DNA of 64,000 nt from Cellulophaga sp. HaHaR_3_176 (GTDB lineage: Bacteria > Bacteroidota > Bacteroidia > Flavobacteriales > Flavobacteriaceae), in contig NZ_CP058990.1 in the NCBI RefSeq assembly GCF_019021925.1, forward strand, positions 2,444,001-2,508,000, given 5' to 3'. The notes under the pieces are model-generated. The model was not told where the DNA came from. It ran no database searches and saw only the letters and a program-made list of their open reading frames with translations. This document shows positions 35,489-44,737 of the stretch, one piece after another; position 1 is the stretch's first letter, and every line of letters starts with the position of its first letter. A program made the position numbers and the translations under genes.

Positions 35489-36661
35489 ATGTCCAATCAA
35501 AACACAAAAAATTACTTTTCTTCAGATTTTAAACTCGGAATATTAGGCGGCGGACAATTAGGAAAAATGCTTTTATATGAAACTCGCAAGTTTGATATAC
35601 ATACTAAAGTATTAGAAAAAGCTAATGATGCCCCTAGTAAAATTGCTTGCGATGAATTTATCATTGGTGATTTAATGAATTTTGATGATGTTTATAATTT
35701 CGGAAAAAAGGTTGATGTTTTAACGATTGAAATAGAAAATGTAAACCTTGATGCTTTAGAAAAGTTAGAAACCGAAGGTTTAAAAGTATACCCTCCGACA
35801 AAAACATTAAGAACAATACAGAATAAAGCAAGGCAAAAATTGTTTTATGTTGATCATAATATTCCTACGGCCCCTTTTAACCGTTTTGCTTATACCAGCG
35901 AAATTAAAGACAGTATTGAAAACGGAGGCCTACAATTCCCTTTTGTTTGGAAAGCGGCACAATTTGGTTATGATGGCCAAGGTGTAAAAGTGGTACGTAC
36001 AATTGCAGATTTAGAGGGTTTACCTAATGGTGAATGTATTGCTGAAGAAATGATACCTTTTAAAAACGAATTGGCTGTTATTGTTGTACGCAACCCTAAT
36101 GGCGATGTAGTTACTTACCCTGTTGTTGAAATGGAGTTTCATCCTGAAGCAAACCAAGTAGAATATGTTATTTGCCCTGCGCGAATTGATGCCAAAGTAG
36201 CGCAAAAAGCAACAGAAATTGCGCTTCAAGTATCAAAAAAAATGAACCACATCGGTATTTTAGCGGTCGAGATGTTTCAAACTGAAGATGACCAAATTAT
36301 AATTAACGAAGTGGCACCAAGACCTCACAATAGCGGCCATTATAGTATAGAGGCGAGTTACACCAACCAGTTTGAGCAACACATCAGAGCCATTCTAAAC
36401 CTTCCATTAGGCAGTACCGAAAGTAAAGTTGCAGGTATTATGGTAAATCTTGTAGGTGCCGAAGGCTATACAGGTGATGTTGTGTATGAGAATATGGAAA
36501 ATATTTTAAAATTAGAAGGTGTTACACCGCATATATACGGCAAAAAACAAACCAGACCGTTTCGTAAAATGGGACACGTAACTATTGTAAATAAAGATAT
36601 TTCAGTTGCTCGTAGCATTGCACAGCAAGTAAAAGAAACCATTAAAGTTATTAGCAAGTAA
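35489..36661 (+). CDS. purK: 5-(carboxyamino)imidazole ribonucleotide synthase
   Basis: A 390-aa ATP-grasp enzyme that converts AIR to N5-CAIR in purine synthesis. N-terminal LGILGGGQLGKMLLYE is the PurK signature; FPFVWKAAQFGYDGQGVKVV is the ATP-binding region, and INEVAPRPHNSGHYSIEA is the metal/substrate motif. Full length. It is followed by a lipoprotein gene and then purE, so the two successive enzymes flank an unrelated gene. Confidence 0.96.
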   Translation: MSNQNTKNYFSSDFKLGILGGGQLGKMLLYETRKFDIHTKVLEKANDAPSKIACDEFIIGDLMNFDDVYNFGKKVDVLTIEIENVNLDALEKLETEGLKVYPPTKTLRTIQNKARQKLFYVDHNIPTAPFNRFAYTSEIKDSIENGGLQFPFVWKAAQFGYDGQGVKVVRTIADLEGLPNGECIAEEMIPFKNELAVIVVRNPNGDVVTYPVVEMEFHPEANQVEYVICPARIDAKVAQKATEIALQVSKKMNHIGILAVEMFQTEDDQIIINEVAPRPHNSGHYSIEASYTNQFEQHIRAILNLPLGSTESKVAGIMVNLVGAEGYTGDVVYENMENILKLEGVTPHIYGKKQTRPFRKMGHVTIVNKDISVARSIAQQVKETIKVISK

Positions 36662-36687
36662 TAACGCATTCGATTTTAAATTTTTAT

Positions 36688-37608
36688 ATGAAGTATAGCA
36701 TCATCATTTTATTGCTAATCACTATTTTTTCTTGCAAAACAGAAAAAGACAAACACCCTGAAATGTTGTTTTTTGAAGAAGCTTTAAAAAAAGACTTTAA
36801 TATTGAAAACCTAGGTAACAAGCCTAATTACTCCGCAGATACTGCCGAATATGTATTCTTTAAAACAGATAACTCTGCTCCTGAAAAAGAAATAGATATC
36901 TATGATAAAAAGAAAAAAGAAAAAATAATAAGCTTATCTATTGATCATCTTAAACTTGTTATCGATAACAGCGGTACAATTTTCGGTTTTGATAACGATT
37001 TAAAAACTGCTTTTAAATACGAAGCCCCCAATTTTAATAAAAAACAAATTGAAATTGTCTCGCTGGCACATCTTTCAGATAAAAATTTAAAAGAAACTTA
37101 TGCTTCTGAAATTGCACGAAAAAAGCTAGATGAAGCTAGCACTAATAAATTTATAAACGAAGTAAGAAACAAAACCATTCAAACAAAATTTGTAGATAGT
37201 TTAGATTGTGCTATTGAATTGTATGGCTCTTACGAATTGATTTTAAAATACCCATCAAAAGAAATTTATATAAACGATTGGTTACTTTTTAAAGGATCAT
37301 TTCTTAAATCGAAAAAGTACAACATGAAAGATTGTACTTTAGCAAATACCAATTTAGATGAAACCGACTATTTTGGTGCTAAACATTTAAAACTAGAAGA
37401 CGAAATTACGTTAGCTTATAATTTAGAAGGCAGCAACCATTTTGTAATGGGTGTATCGTCTAATAAATTGTACTATTACGAGTTTAAACTAAACGATAAA
37501 ATCACAAAATTTAAGTCTGCCTACCCTATTACAGAAATTGATAATTTTGAAAATCAAATCTTATTAGAGATGGGGTATGACAACTATAAAATCACCACAA
37601 AAAAATAA
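36688..37608 (+). CDS. Lipoprotein of unknown function between purK and purE
   Basis: A 306-aa protein with a lipoprotein signal (IILLLITIFSCKTEKDK). The rest is Lys/Asp/Glu-rich, beta-rich and without recognised motif; two segments (EIDIYDKKKKEKIISLSIDH and the late SNKLYYYEFKLND) suggest repeated beta strands. It starts 26 bp after purK and ends 5 bp before purE, so it is embedded in the purine operon. Its role there is unknown. Confidence 0.8.
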   Translation: MKYSIIILLLITIFSCKTEKDKHPEMLFFEEALKKDFNIENLGNKPNYSADTAEYVFFKTDNSAPEKEIDIYDKKKKEKIISLSIDHLKLVIDNSGTIFGFDNDLKTAFKYEAPNFNKKQIEIVSLAHLSDKNLKETYASEIARKKLDEASTNKFINEVRNKTIQTKFVDSLDCAIELYGSYELILKYPSKEIYINDWLLFKGSFLKSKKYNMKDCTLANTNLDETDYFGAKHLKLEDEITLAYNLEGSNHFVMGVSSNKLYYYEFKLNDKITKFKSAYPITEIDNFENQILLEMGYDNYKITTKK

Positions 37609-37613
37609 ACAAC

Positions 37614-38102
37614 ATGAGTAAAGTAGCCGTAGTAATGGGTAGCACAAGCGACATGCCTGTAATGCAAGAAGCCATAGATATTTTAAAAGGTTTTGATATT
37701 GAGGTTGATGTAGATATTGTATCTGCACACCGTACTCCTGAAAAATTATTTGATTTTAGTAAAAATGCACATCTTAATGGTTACTCAGTAGTTATTGCTG
37801 GTGCAGGTGGCGCAGCACATTTACCAGGTATGGTAGCTTCAATGTCGCCATTACCAGTAATTGGTGTACCTGTAAAAAGTAGCAACTCCATTGATGGTTG
37901 GGATTCTGTTCTTTCTATTCTACAAATGCCTGGTGGTGTTCCTGTAGCTACCGTTGCCTTAAACGGAGCTAAAAATGCAGGTATCTTGGCTGCTCAAATT
38001 ATTGGTGCTTCTGATAAGTGTGTTTTAGATAAAATAATACTTTATAAAGAAGGCTTAAAGGCTAAAGTTATTGAAGGTGCAAAATCTATCAATAAAAAAT
38101 AA
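37614..38102 (+). CDS. purE: N5-carboxyaminoimidazole ribonucleotide mutase
   Basis: A 162-aa class I PurE that moves the carboxyl group of N5-CAIR to give CAIR. The family motifs are complete: VVMGSTSDMPVM, the active-site SAHRTPEKL, AGAGGAAHLPGMVAS and QMPGGVPVATVA. It acts directly after PurK and is encoded one gene downstream. Confidence 0.97.
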   Translation: MSKVAVVMGSTSDMPVMQEAIDILKGFDIEVDVDIVSAHRTPEKLFDFSKNAHLNGYSVVIAGAGGAAHLPGMVASMSPLPVIGVPVKSSNSIDGWDSVLSILQMPGGVPVATVALNGAKNAGILAAQIIGASDKCVLDKIILYKEGLKAKVIEGAKSINKK

Positions 38103-38155
38103 TAGCTACACATCAGTTGTTTTAAATACTATTTAATTTTTTCAATACGTTACAA

Positions 38156-40171
38156 ATGAATCCACTTTTAACTTCTTTCGATACAGCACCTTTTTCTACC
38201 ATTAAAAACGAGCATTTTATGCCTGCTTTTACAAAAGCAATTGCAGATGCTAGAGCAGAAATTGATGCTATAGCAACTAGTATAGAGGCTCCTACTTTTA
38301 AAAATACAATTTCTGCATTAGATTATGCTGGCCAACATTTAGATAGAATTTCAAGTGTGTTTTTTAATTTAAATTCTGCCGAAACTAATGAAGAAATTCA
38401 GAAAATAGCACAAGAAATTTCTCCACTATTATCTGAGTTCGGTAACGATATTACATTAAATGAAGATTTATTTAAAAGAGTAAAAGCCGTTTATGATCAA
38501 AAAAATGATTTAGATTTAAGTACTGAAGAACATACACTTTTAGATAAAAAATATAAAGGTTTTAGCCGCAATGGTGCCAACCTTACTGAAAACAAAAAAA
38601 TACGCCTTAGAGAAATTGATGCTGCACTTTCTAAACTGAAACTAAAGTTTGGCGAAAATGTATTAGCTGAAACTAATAAATATCAACTGCATTTAACAAA
38701 CGAAGCCGATTTAGATGGTTTGCCTGATGGTGAAAAAGAAGCTGCTGCACAATTGGCAAAAGCTAAAGAGTTAGAAGGTTGGTTAATTACATTAGACTAC
38801 CCTAGCTATATTCCGTTTATGAAATATGCTACCAACAGAGCACTTCGTAAAGAGTTATCTATTGCTTTTGGTAGCAAAGGTTTTAATAATGATGCCTTAG
38901 ATAATCAAGAAAATGTACTGCAAATTGCAAATTTACGCCATGAGCGTGCTAACCTTTTAGGCTATGCTACTCATGCACATTTTGTTTTAGAAGAACGTAT
39001 GGCTGAAACGCCTGAAAAAGTACATGACTTTTTAAATGAATTGTTAGAGAAAGCAAAACCTGCTGCTCAAAAAGAATTTAGACAGTTAGAAGATTTTGCA
39101 AAAAAATTAGACGGAATCGATCAATTAGAAAAATGGGACAGTTCATTTTATTCTGAAAAGCTAAAGCAAAAACTTTTTGATTTAGATGATGAAAAGCTAA
39201 AGCCTTATTTTAAACTAGAAAATGTAATTGCAGGTGTTTTTAAAGTTGCTGAAAAATTATTCGGTTTACAGTTCGAAGAGGTTTTTGATATAGATACGTA
39301 CCATGATGATGTAAAAACATACCGTATTTATGATGATAACAAGGCATTAGTTTCTTTATTCTATGCCGATTTTCACCCTAGAGCAGGCAAACGTGGTGGC
39401 GCATGGATGACTTCGTATAAATCGCAATATGTAGAAAATGGTGTAAACGTACGCCCTCACGTATCAAACGTATGTAATTTTACTAAACCTACAGCCAGCA
39501 AACCTTCTTTACTTACTTTTAATGAGGTTACTACTTTATTTCATGAATTCGGACACGGATTGCACGGTATGCTAGCAGATACAATTTACCCTGGTTTATC
39601 GGGCACTTCTGTTTATTGGGATTTTGTAGAATTACCAAGTCAGGTGTTAGAAAACTGGTGTTACGAAAAAGAGGCTTTGGAACTTTTTGCTACCCATTAT
39701 GAAACTGGCGAATTGATACCGATGGAATTGGTACAAAAAATTAAAAACTCTGCTACTTTTCAAGAAGGCATGCAAACCCTACGCCAATTAAGTTTTGGTT
39801 TGTTAGACATGTCTTGGCATGGCGCAGACCCATCTAACATTACAAATGTAAAAGAGCAAGAAGAAAAAGCTTTTGAAGGTACCAACTTATACCCTGATAC
39901 ACCTGAAACTTGTATGAGCACCTCATTTTCACATATTTTTCAAGGTGGTTACTCATCTGGCTATTACAGCTATAAATGGGCAGAAGTTTTAGATGCTGAT
40001 GCATTTGCGTACTTTAAAGAAAAAGGTATTTTCAATAAAGAAGTAGCTGCAAAATTTAAAGACCATGTACTCTCAAAAGGTGGTACTGAAAACCCAATGG
40101 AATTATATAAAAAATTCAGAGGTTCTGAACCTAAAATCGAACCTTTATTAGAACGTGCAGGTCTATTATAA
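38156..40171 (+). CDS. M3-family zinc oligopeptidase (Dcp/oligopeptidase A type)
   Basis: A 671-aa cytosolic metallopeptidase of the thimet-oligopeptidase family. The zinc motif HEFGH is at about residues 463-467 in TLFHEFGHGLHGML, with the third ligand in the downstream ELPSQVLENW region and the substrate loop FSHIFQGGYSSGYYSYKW near the C-terminus. Length matches peptidyl-dipeptidase Dcp and oligopeptidase A; which of these it is cannot be fixed from sequence alone. It is the last housekeeping gene before the cassette-like array. Confidence 0.93.
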   Translation: MNPLLTSFDTAPFSTIKNEHFMPAFTKAIADARAEIDAIATSIEAPTFKNTISALDYAGQHLDRISSVFFNLNSAETNEEIQKIAQEISPLLSEFGNDITLNEDLFKRVKAVYDQKNDLDLSTEEHTLLDKKYKGFSRNGANLTENKKIRLREIDAALSKLKLKFGENVLAETNKYQLHLTNEADLDGLPDGEKEAAAQLAKAKELEGWLITLDYPSYIPFMKYATNRALRKELSIAFGSKGFNNDALDNQENVLQIANLRHERANLLGYATHAHFVLEERMAETPEKVHDFLNELLEKAKPAAQKEFRQLEDFAKKLDGIDQLEKWDSSFYSEKLKQKLFDLDDEKLKPYFKLENVIAGVFKVAEKLFGLQFEEVFDIDTYHDDVKTYRIYDDNKALVSLFYADFHPRAGKRGGAWMTSYKSQYVENGVNVRPHVSNVCNFTKPTASKPSLLTFNEVTTLFHEFGHGLHGMLADTIYPGLSGTSVYWDFVELPSQVLENWCYEKEALELFATHYETGELIPMELVQKIKNSATFQEGMQTLRQLSFGLLDMSWHGADPSNITNVKEQEEKAFEGTNLYPDTPETCMSTSFSHIFQGGYSSGYYSYKWAEVLDADAFAYFKEKGIFNKEVAAKFKDHVLSKGGTENPMELYKKFRGSEPKIEPLLERAGLL

Positions 40172-40193
40172 TTTTTTAACTTAGTACACATAA

Positions 40194-40236
40194 AACAGAA
40201 ATAACCGTAATTGTACGGTTATCCATACGTTATGCC
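40194..40236. repeat. Minimal attC-like site 0 at the start of the cassette array
   Basis: The order is AAC, 5-nt spacer, an 8-bp stem (TAACCGTA with TACGGTTA around loop ATTG), 7-nt spacer, then GTTATGCC. Spacer lengths 5 and 7 equal those of the three larger sites. The bases after GTT reappear as their complement (GGCATAAC) at 41952-41959, 1.7 kb downstream in site 1. It could be the array's entry site or a short cassette site. It begins 22 bp after the M3 peptidase stop. Confidence 0.6.
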
Positions 40237-40272
40237 ACATTATGAAAAACATCTAGCCTTCACAAAAACAAT

Positions 40273-40839
40273 ATGAACTTAGAAACATTTTTCTCATCTG
40301 AATTGATTCTTGAAAACGAGTCAATTTTAATACGCCCTTTATCAATTAATGATATTGACAAAATAGAATCTATAAGCTATAACAAGGAACTAGGAGAGTT
40401 TGGTGCAAGGGTAAAAAACAGAAATGACTTATTGGATTACTTTGACTTTTGTCTAAATTCAAAAAAAGACAAAGAAATATATCCGCTATTAATTACAAGT
40501 AAAGAAAATAATAATCCAATCGGAATCACAATGTTTGGAAATATTAGTTTCCCCAGTAAAAGATTAGAAATAGGCTGGACATGGATTGGTTATAAATTTC
40601 AAGGAACGGGCATTAATGCGGTTTGTAAAGGACTTTTATTAGATTATTGCTTTGACGTTTTAAAACTTAGAAGGGTTGAGTTTAAGATTGACATAAATAA
40701 TGTAAAATCTCAAAAGGCAATCGAAAAGATTGGAGCTTTCAAAGAGGGTCTATTGAGAAATTACAACATCCAATCATATGGAGATAGTAAAGGAACTTTT
40801 ATATATAGCATTCTTAAGGAAGAATGGAAAAAGCCATAA
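40273..40839 (+). CDS. GNAT-family N-acetyltransferase (RimJ/RimL type)
   Basis: A 188-aa Acetyltransf_3-type GNAT. The N-terminal ILIRPLSINDIDKIESI, the central IGITMFGNISF and RLEIGWTWIGYKFQGTGINA (acetyl-CoA binding region, with a weakened Q-x-x-G-x-G/A loop) and the final RVEFKIDINNVKSQKAIEKIGAFKEG are characteristic. Related enzymes acetylate ribosomal protein N-termini or antibiotics; the substrate here is unknown. It overlaps nothing upstream and is followed directly by the serine hydrolase; both lie in one cassette between sites 0 and 1. Confidence 0.9.
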   Translation: MNLETFFSSELILENESILIRPLSINDIDKIESISYNKELGEFGARVKNRNDLLDYFDFCLNSKKDKEIYPLLITSKENNNPIGITMFGNISFPSKRLEIGWTWIGYKFQGTGINAVCKGLLLDYCFDVLKLRRVEFKIDINNVKSQKAIEKIGAFKEGLLRNYNIQSYGDSKGTFIYSILKEEWKKP

Positions 40840-40856
40840 GCAAAAATATAAAAACG

Positions 40857-41936
40857 ATGAAATCCAAAATATCAATCCACACAGCGATAGCGCTTCTGCT
40901 ATTTCTAACTAATTCTTTTGGACAAACAAAAGAGATCGAAATCAATTTATTTTTGGACAACTTAAAGCCAAGCAATTTTTCAGGAACAATTTTGGTTGCA
41001 AATAATGATACGATAATTGAGAAGAGAGCTTTTGGTCTTGCCAGTATAGAATATGGAATCCCCAACAAAGTTGATACAAAGTTTAACATTGCCTCGATTA
41101 CCAAAATGATTACAGCAGTCGCAACCTTGCAACTTTACGAAAATGGCAAAGTCGAACTTAAAAGACCTATTGGAGAATATTTACCCAATTATCCAAACAA
41201 ACTTGTGAGGGATTCGGTAACAATCCATCAGCTACTGACGCACACATCGGGTAACAATAATTTTTATGTGGGCAACTTCTTGCAAGAGGAAAAATCGAAA
41301 TACAAGAATATATCGGATTTTGTTCCCTTGTTCGTTAATGACACTTTATTGTCCCGTCCAGGCACAAAATACGATTATAGTGCATCTGGTTTTGTGATTC
41401 TAGGTCTTATTATCGAGAAAGTAAGCGGACAAAATTATTATGATTATGTAAAGGAAAACATCTTTAGAACCGCAGGAATGATGAACACGACCGAATTGGA
41501 AATCGATTCGGTCGTACCAAACAAAGCTAGTGGATATACTACTTTTTTTGGAGGAAGCAACATTCCAAAAAGAAACGAATATTATCTTTCAAAAGCATCG
41601 CCCGCAGGATTCCATTATTCAACTGTTGAAGATTTGTTTAAATTCTCGAAAGCATTGAGAAACGGAATATTGCTAAAAAAATCAACTGCCGAATTAATGT
41701 TCGAGCCAAAAGTAAAAGGCTATAACACAAATTTGGGATATGGTATAGACATCGATTTACGTTATAACCAGACTATTCAGGGGCATAGCGGAGGTTGGTA
41801 TGGTGTTCGAGCGGAACTTATGGATTTTATGAAAGACAAGTATACCGTAGTTATTTTATCTAATATTGACGACAATGGAAAGACAGGTGCTTCTCATGTG
41901 GCTGATTTCTTTAAAGAATTGATAGCGGAAAAGTAG
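40857..41936 (+). CDS. Secreted serine hydrolase, beta-lactamase class C/PBP4* type
   Basis: A 359-aa protein from ATG 40857, with a signal peptide (HTAIALLLFLTNSFGQ). The SxxK nucleophile motif is SITK in FNIASITKMITAVATLQLYENG, the Tyr motif is YSASG and the third box is HSGG in GHSGGWYGVRAE. These match the class C beta-lactamase-like D-peptidase and esterase family. The in-frame ATG at 40824 is inside the acetyltransferase gene and would block the signal peptide, so 40857 is preferred. Substrate unknown. It ends 15 bp before site 1. Confidence 0.9.
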   Translation: MKSKISIHTAIALLLFLTNSFGQTKEIEINLFLDNLKPSNFSGTILVANNDTIIEKRAFGLASIEYGIPNKVDTKFNIASITKMITAVATLQLYENGKVELKRPIGEYLPNYPNKLVRDSVTIHQLLTHTSGNNNFYVGNFLQEEKSKYKNISDFVPLFVNDTLLSRPGTKYDYSASGFVILGLIIEKVSGQNYYDYVKENIFRTAGMMNTTELEIDSVVPNKASGYTTFFGGSNIPKRNEYYLSKASPAGFHYSTVEDLFKFSKALRNGILLKKSTAELMFEPKVKGYNTNLGYGIDIDLRYNQTIQGHSGGWYGVRAELMDFMKDKYTVVILSNIDDNGKTGASHVADFFKELIAEK

Positions 41937-41951
41937 ACTGAAAAATAACGG

Positions 41952-42150
41952 GGCATAACAACGGCTATAGCAAATAGGGCGGTAAGTGCTTAATTCAAAG
42001 GCTTGGGTATATTTGCGAGGTCGCCAAATCTTTTGATTTGGCTTTTAGAAAAATAAGATAAAACAAAATGCAAAAGATTTGGCTTAGTACAAAATCGAAA
42101 GTAAATGTCTGTAACCTGCCCTACTTGCCATAGCCCAACCGTTACCACAC
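41952..42150. repeat. attC-like site 1
   Basis: Layout: GGCATAAC core (41952-41959), 5-nt spacer, 16-bp left stem (41965-41980), 137-nt inner part, 16-bp right stem (42118-42133), 7-nt spacer, GTTACCACAC core (42141-42150). Stem positions 5 and 10 are A opposite C on the top strand, which is T opposite G on the bottom strand. The inner part holds a second perfect 13-bp inverted repeat (GCCAAATCTTTTG and its complement). The left core matches site 0, the right core matches site 2. Confidence 0.8.
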
Positions 42151-42196
42151 ATTTTGCAAAACCATCAAAATTTTATAAAAAGTAAAGATTATTGAG

Positions 42197-43213
42197 ATGT
42201 TTGAACTTTTAGATAGTGAAGAAAAAATTGGTGGATATGTACTGTCGGAAAAGTATTTTGTTTTCACAAAGTCTTCAAGTGATTCAAGATTTAAGATAAT
42301 CGTCAAAAATATAAGCGGCTCCACTATTTTTACTTCTAATGAAGAAAAAGTGAGCAGATTTCACTTAGTAGATGATTTTCTAATATACTGCTCAAGAAAT
42401 GAAGATTTCACAAGAATTGTGAACCTAAAAACATTTGAAGTAAAAAATATCAACCAAATACTTTATAACTTATTACCTAAGAGTATAAACATTTTTGAGA
42501 ATATTTATTATTCAACAAATGGCTCAAAAGACAATTTAGTTTATGATTTAAAAACTGGTAAAGTTATTTCCAAATTAGTTTTAGATGGGGACTTGCAATT
42601 AAATGAAAAGTCATTTTTACTAACAAAATCGAATAACAATTTAACCAAATATCTTAAGCCAACCTTTGAAAAATCATGGTCTATAGAGCTAGGTAACGAA
42701 ATCAATTATATCGATTTTGATAGAAAAGAAAAAGCAGGAGAAATTAAGAAAGTATATAACTGGGAAAATAAGATTATCGTTCTCACAAAATGTTATTTAA
42801 TATGTTTGGACTCAGACGGAAACATTCAGTATAAAATAAGATTCCCTGATTTATTGAGAGCACAAACTTTAGTAATTCATGAAAATAACGGATTTATATA
42901 TAATTATCATGATTACGTGATTATTGACCTGCAAAAAGGAGAACTCATATTCCATAAAGAAATTAAGTCTTTTAAATACGAAGGAAAGGAATTTAACAAT
43001 TTTGCGCAGGACTTAACGTTTCATGATGGCTTCTTACTTCATTCCGTAAATAGTCTTGGTTTTAGTTTCATACTTGCAATAAAACCTGGAACAGGAGAAA
43101 CAAAATGGATTAAGAGAATAACTAACAAACACATAAACTCTATTCGTTTTCACAAAGACAAAATGTACATTTTAGATGGAGATGGCACATTGTATATACA
43201 TGAAAAGAAATAA
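42197..43213 (+). CDS. Beta-propeller protein of unknown function (PQQ/WD-like)
   Basis: A 338-aa cytosolic protein without signal peptide. It consists of repeated four-strand blades of the quinoprotein/WD type (for example NIYYSTNGSKDNLVYDLKTG, ENKIIVLTKCYLICLDSDGN and IKPGTGETKWIKRIT). No catalytic site is seen. It is the only gene between attC-like sites 1 and 2, and its ends carry complementary 10-bp cores. Similar propellers occur next to WGR and immunity-like genes (see 52271), so a link to toxin immunity is possible but not shown. Confidence 0.75.
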   Translation: MFELLDSEEKIGGYVLSEKYFVFTKSSSDSRFKIIVKNISGSTIFTSNEEKVSRFHLVDDFLIYCSRNEDFTRIVNLKTFEVKNINQILYNLLPKSINIFENIYYSTNGSKDNLVYDLKTGKVISKLVLDGDLQLNEKSFLLTKSNNNLTKYLKPTFEKSWSIELGNEINYIDFDRKEKAGEIKKVYNWENKIIVLTKCYLICLDSDGNIQYKIRFPDLLRAQTLVIHENNGFIYNYHDYVIIDLQKGELIFHKEIKSFKYEGKEFNNFAQDLTFHDGFLLHSVNSLGFSFILAIKPGTGETKWIKRITNKHINSIRFHKDKMYILDGDGTLYIHEKK

Positions 43214-43263
43214 CTCATGCCTAATCATTATGCAGATGGAATTAGCACTCGAACGGAAAAAAC

Positions 43264-43463
43264 GTGTGGTAACAAAACCTATAAACAATACGGGCTTCGG
43301 GCTTAAACTCTAAGGTTTGCGTATTTTTATGAGGTCGCAAAATCTTTAGGATTTTGCTTTGGACAAAAAAAGATAAAACAAAACAAAAAGATTTCGCTAT
43401 GTGCGTGGCGGAAAGCAAACGCTAGTTTGCTCCCGTACTGTTCATAGCTCAACCGTTGTAGCC
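43264..43463. repeat. attC-like site 2
   Basis: GTGTGGTAAC core (43264-43273), 5-nt spacer, 16-bp left stem (43279-43294), 137-nt inner part, 16-bp right stem (43432-43447), 7-nt spacer, GTTGTAGCC core (43455-43463). The left core is a perfect 10-bp complement of the right core of site 1; the right core is a perfect 9-bp complement of the left core of site 3. Stem positions 5 and 10 deviate as in site 1. Confidence 0.8.
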
Positions 43464-43484
43464 AATGTTGACCCGTCCTGAAAT

Positions 43485-43880
43485 ATGTATACAAAACACT
43501 TCAAGTATATGTATAAAAATGATGGATATGTAAAACGCTATAGTGAGAGCTTTAAGCTCAAAGTCTTGGCAGAACTTACCAAAGGAAACCATTCCAAAAG
43601 ACAAATTGCATTAACTTACGGTATTCAATCCAGTACTATAAACGTATGGATCAAAAAGTATGATCGTAAAGATTTAATGAATACCCGTGTAACCGTGCAA
43701 ACAGACGATGAACTTTCCCGTATCAAAGCCCTTCAAAAAGAGCTCAATCAACTTAAGGACCTTCTCATTAAAAAGGACCTGGACAAACTGGTGACCGATA
43801 GCTATCTCGAGGTAGCGGCCGAGAACCTAGGCTATAGAGATGTTGAAGAATTAAAAAAAAACTTAAACATAAAGCCCTAA
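43485..43880 (+). CDS. IS3-family transposase OrfA (helix-turn-helix)
   Basis: A 131-aa protein with an HTH_8/IS3 OrfA-type DNA-binding domain (SFKLKVLAELTKGNHSKRQI and SSTINVWIKKYDRKD) and a C-terminal leucine-zipper-like helix (ELSRIKALQKELNQLKDLL). Near its end lies an A AAA AAC heptamer in the zero frame (about 43855-43862), and the -1 frame continues without a stop into OrfB, so a fused OrfAB transposase by programmed frameshifting is likely. Start uncertain by a few codons. Confidence 0.85.
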   Translation: MYTKHFKYMYKNDGYVKRYSESFKLKVLAELTKGNHSKRQIALTYGIQSSTINVWIKKYDRKDLMNTRVTVQTDDELSRIKALQKELNQLKDLLIKKDLDKLVTDSYLEVAAENLGYRDVEELKKNLNIKP

Positions 43881-44737
43881 TGAAAGTAGCACCGATAAAC
43901 CGTAATGAAAGGCTCTATTCAATTTGTACTATCTGTAATGCCTTTGATCTGAAAAGAGATGCCTATTACAAATTCCAAAAACGTTTTGTTATCAAAAAAC
44001 AGATAGAACAAGATGTAATCCAACTTGTTCGGGAAAGTAGAAGAACACTACCTCGAGAAGGTACCAGAAAACTCATGAGATCATTAAAAAATGAGTTTCA
44101 AAAGTACGACCTTAAAGTCGGTAGAGACCAGCTGTTCCGTATCCTAAGAGAAAATCGATTACTCGTTAGAAGAAAAAAATATTCTTCTAGAACCACAAAT
44201 TCATATCATAGGTTTTATAAGTATGGTAATATTATAAAAGACTTGAAAATCAATAGACCTAATCAAGTCTGGGCTTCCGATATAACCTACATCAGAACCA
44301 TTAAAGGATTCTGTTACCTAGCATTGATTACAGATATGTACTCACGTAAAATCGTTGGATATGACCTAAGTGATAGCCTAGAACTAAAAGGGTGTGTCAG
44401 AGCTTTAAATAAGGCTATTTACAATGCCAAGAATATTGACCAACTTATTCATCACTCGGACAGAGGTATTCAATATTGCAGTAATGTCTATACTCAAATA
44501 TTGAAAAGAAAGAAAATTAAAATCAGTATGACTGAAGAAAACCATTGCTATGAAAATGCCCTAGCAGAAAGGGTAAACGGTATTCTAAAAGATGAATTCT
44601 ATCTTGACCAAACCTTTACCAGCGTGATACATGCGAAAAAAGCAGCCAAAAATGCAATCAAATTATACAACTCTAAAAGATTGCATTTATCTTTAGATTA
44701 TAAAACACCTAATTACGTGCATCAATATGCCGCTTAA
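43880..44737 (+). CDS. IS3-family transposase OrfB (DDE integrase domain)
   Basis: A 285-aa rve-family transposase with an N-terminal HTH_21 region (SRRTLPREGTRKLMRSL) and a DDE catalytic core: Asp in VWASDITYI, Asp in IHHSDRGIQY and Glu in ENALAERVNG. It shares one base with the OrfA stop (TAATG) in the -1 frame. All parts look intact, so the element may be active. Confidence 0.9.
   Translation: MKVAPINRNERLYSICTICNAFDLKRDAYYKFQKRFVIKKQIEQDVIQLVRESRRTLPREGTRKLMRSLKNEFQKYDLKVGRDQLFRILRENRLLVRRKKYSSRTTNSYHRFYKYGNIIKDLKINRPNQVWASDITYIRTIKGFCYLALITDMYSRKIVGYDLSDSLELKGCVRALNKAIYNAKNIDQLIHHSDRGIQYCSNVYTQILKRKKIKISMTEENHCYENALAERVNGILKDEFYLDQTFTSVIHAKKAAKNAIKLYNSKRLHLSLDYKTPNYVHQYAA

Noticed and set aside
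43485..44737. An IS transposase acting as the integrase of the cassette array
   Set aside because: It is a normal IS3 DDE transposase with its own terminal repeats and target duplication; its ends show no relation to the cassette cores.
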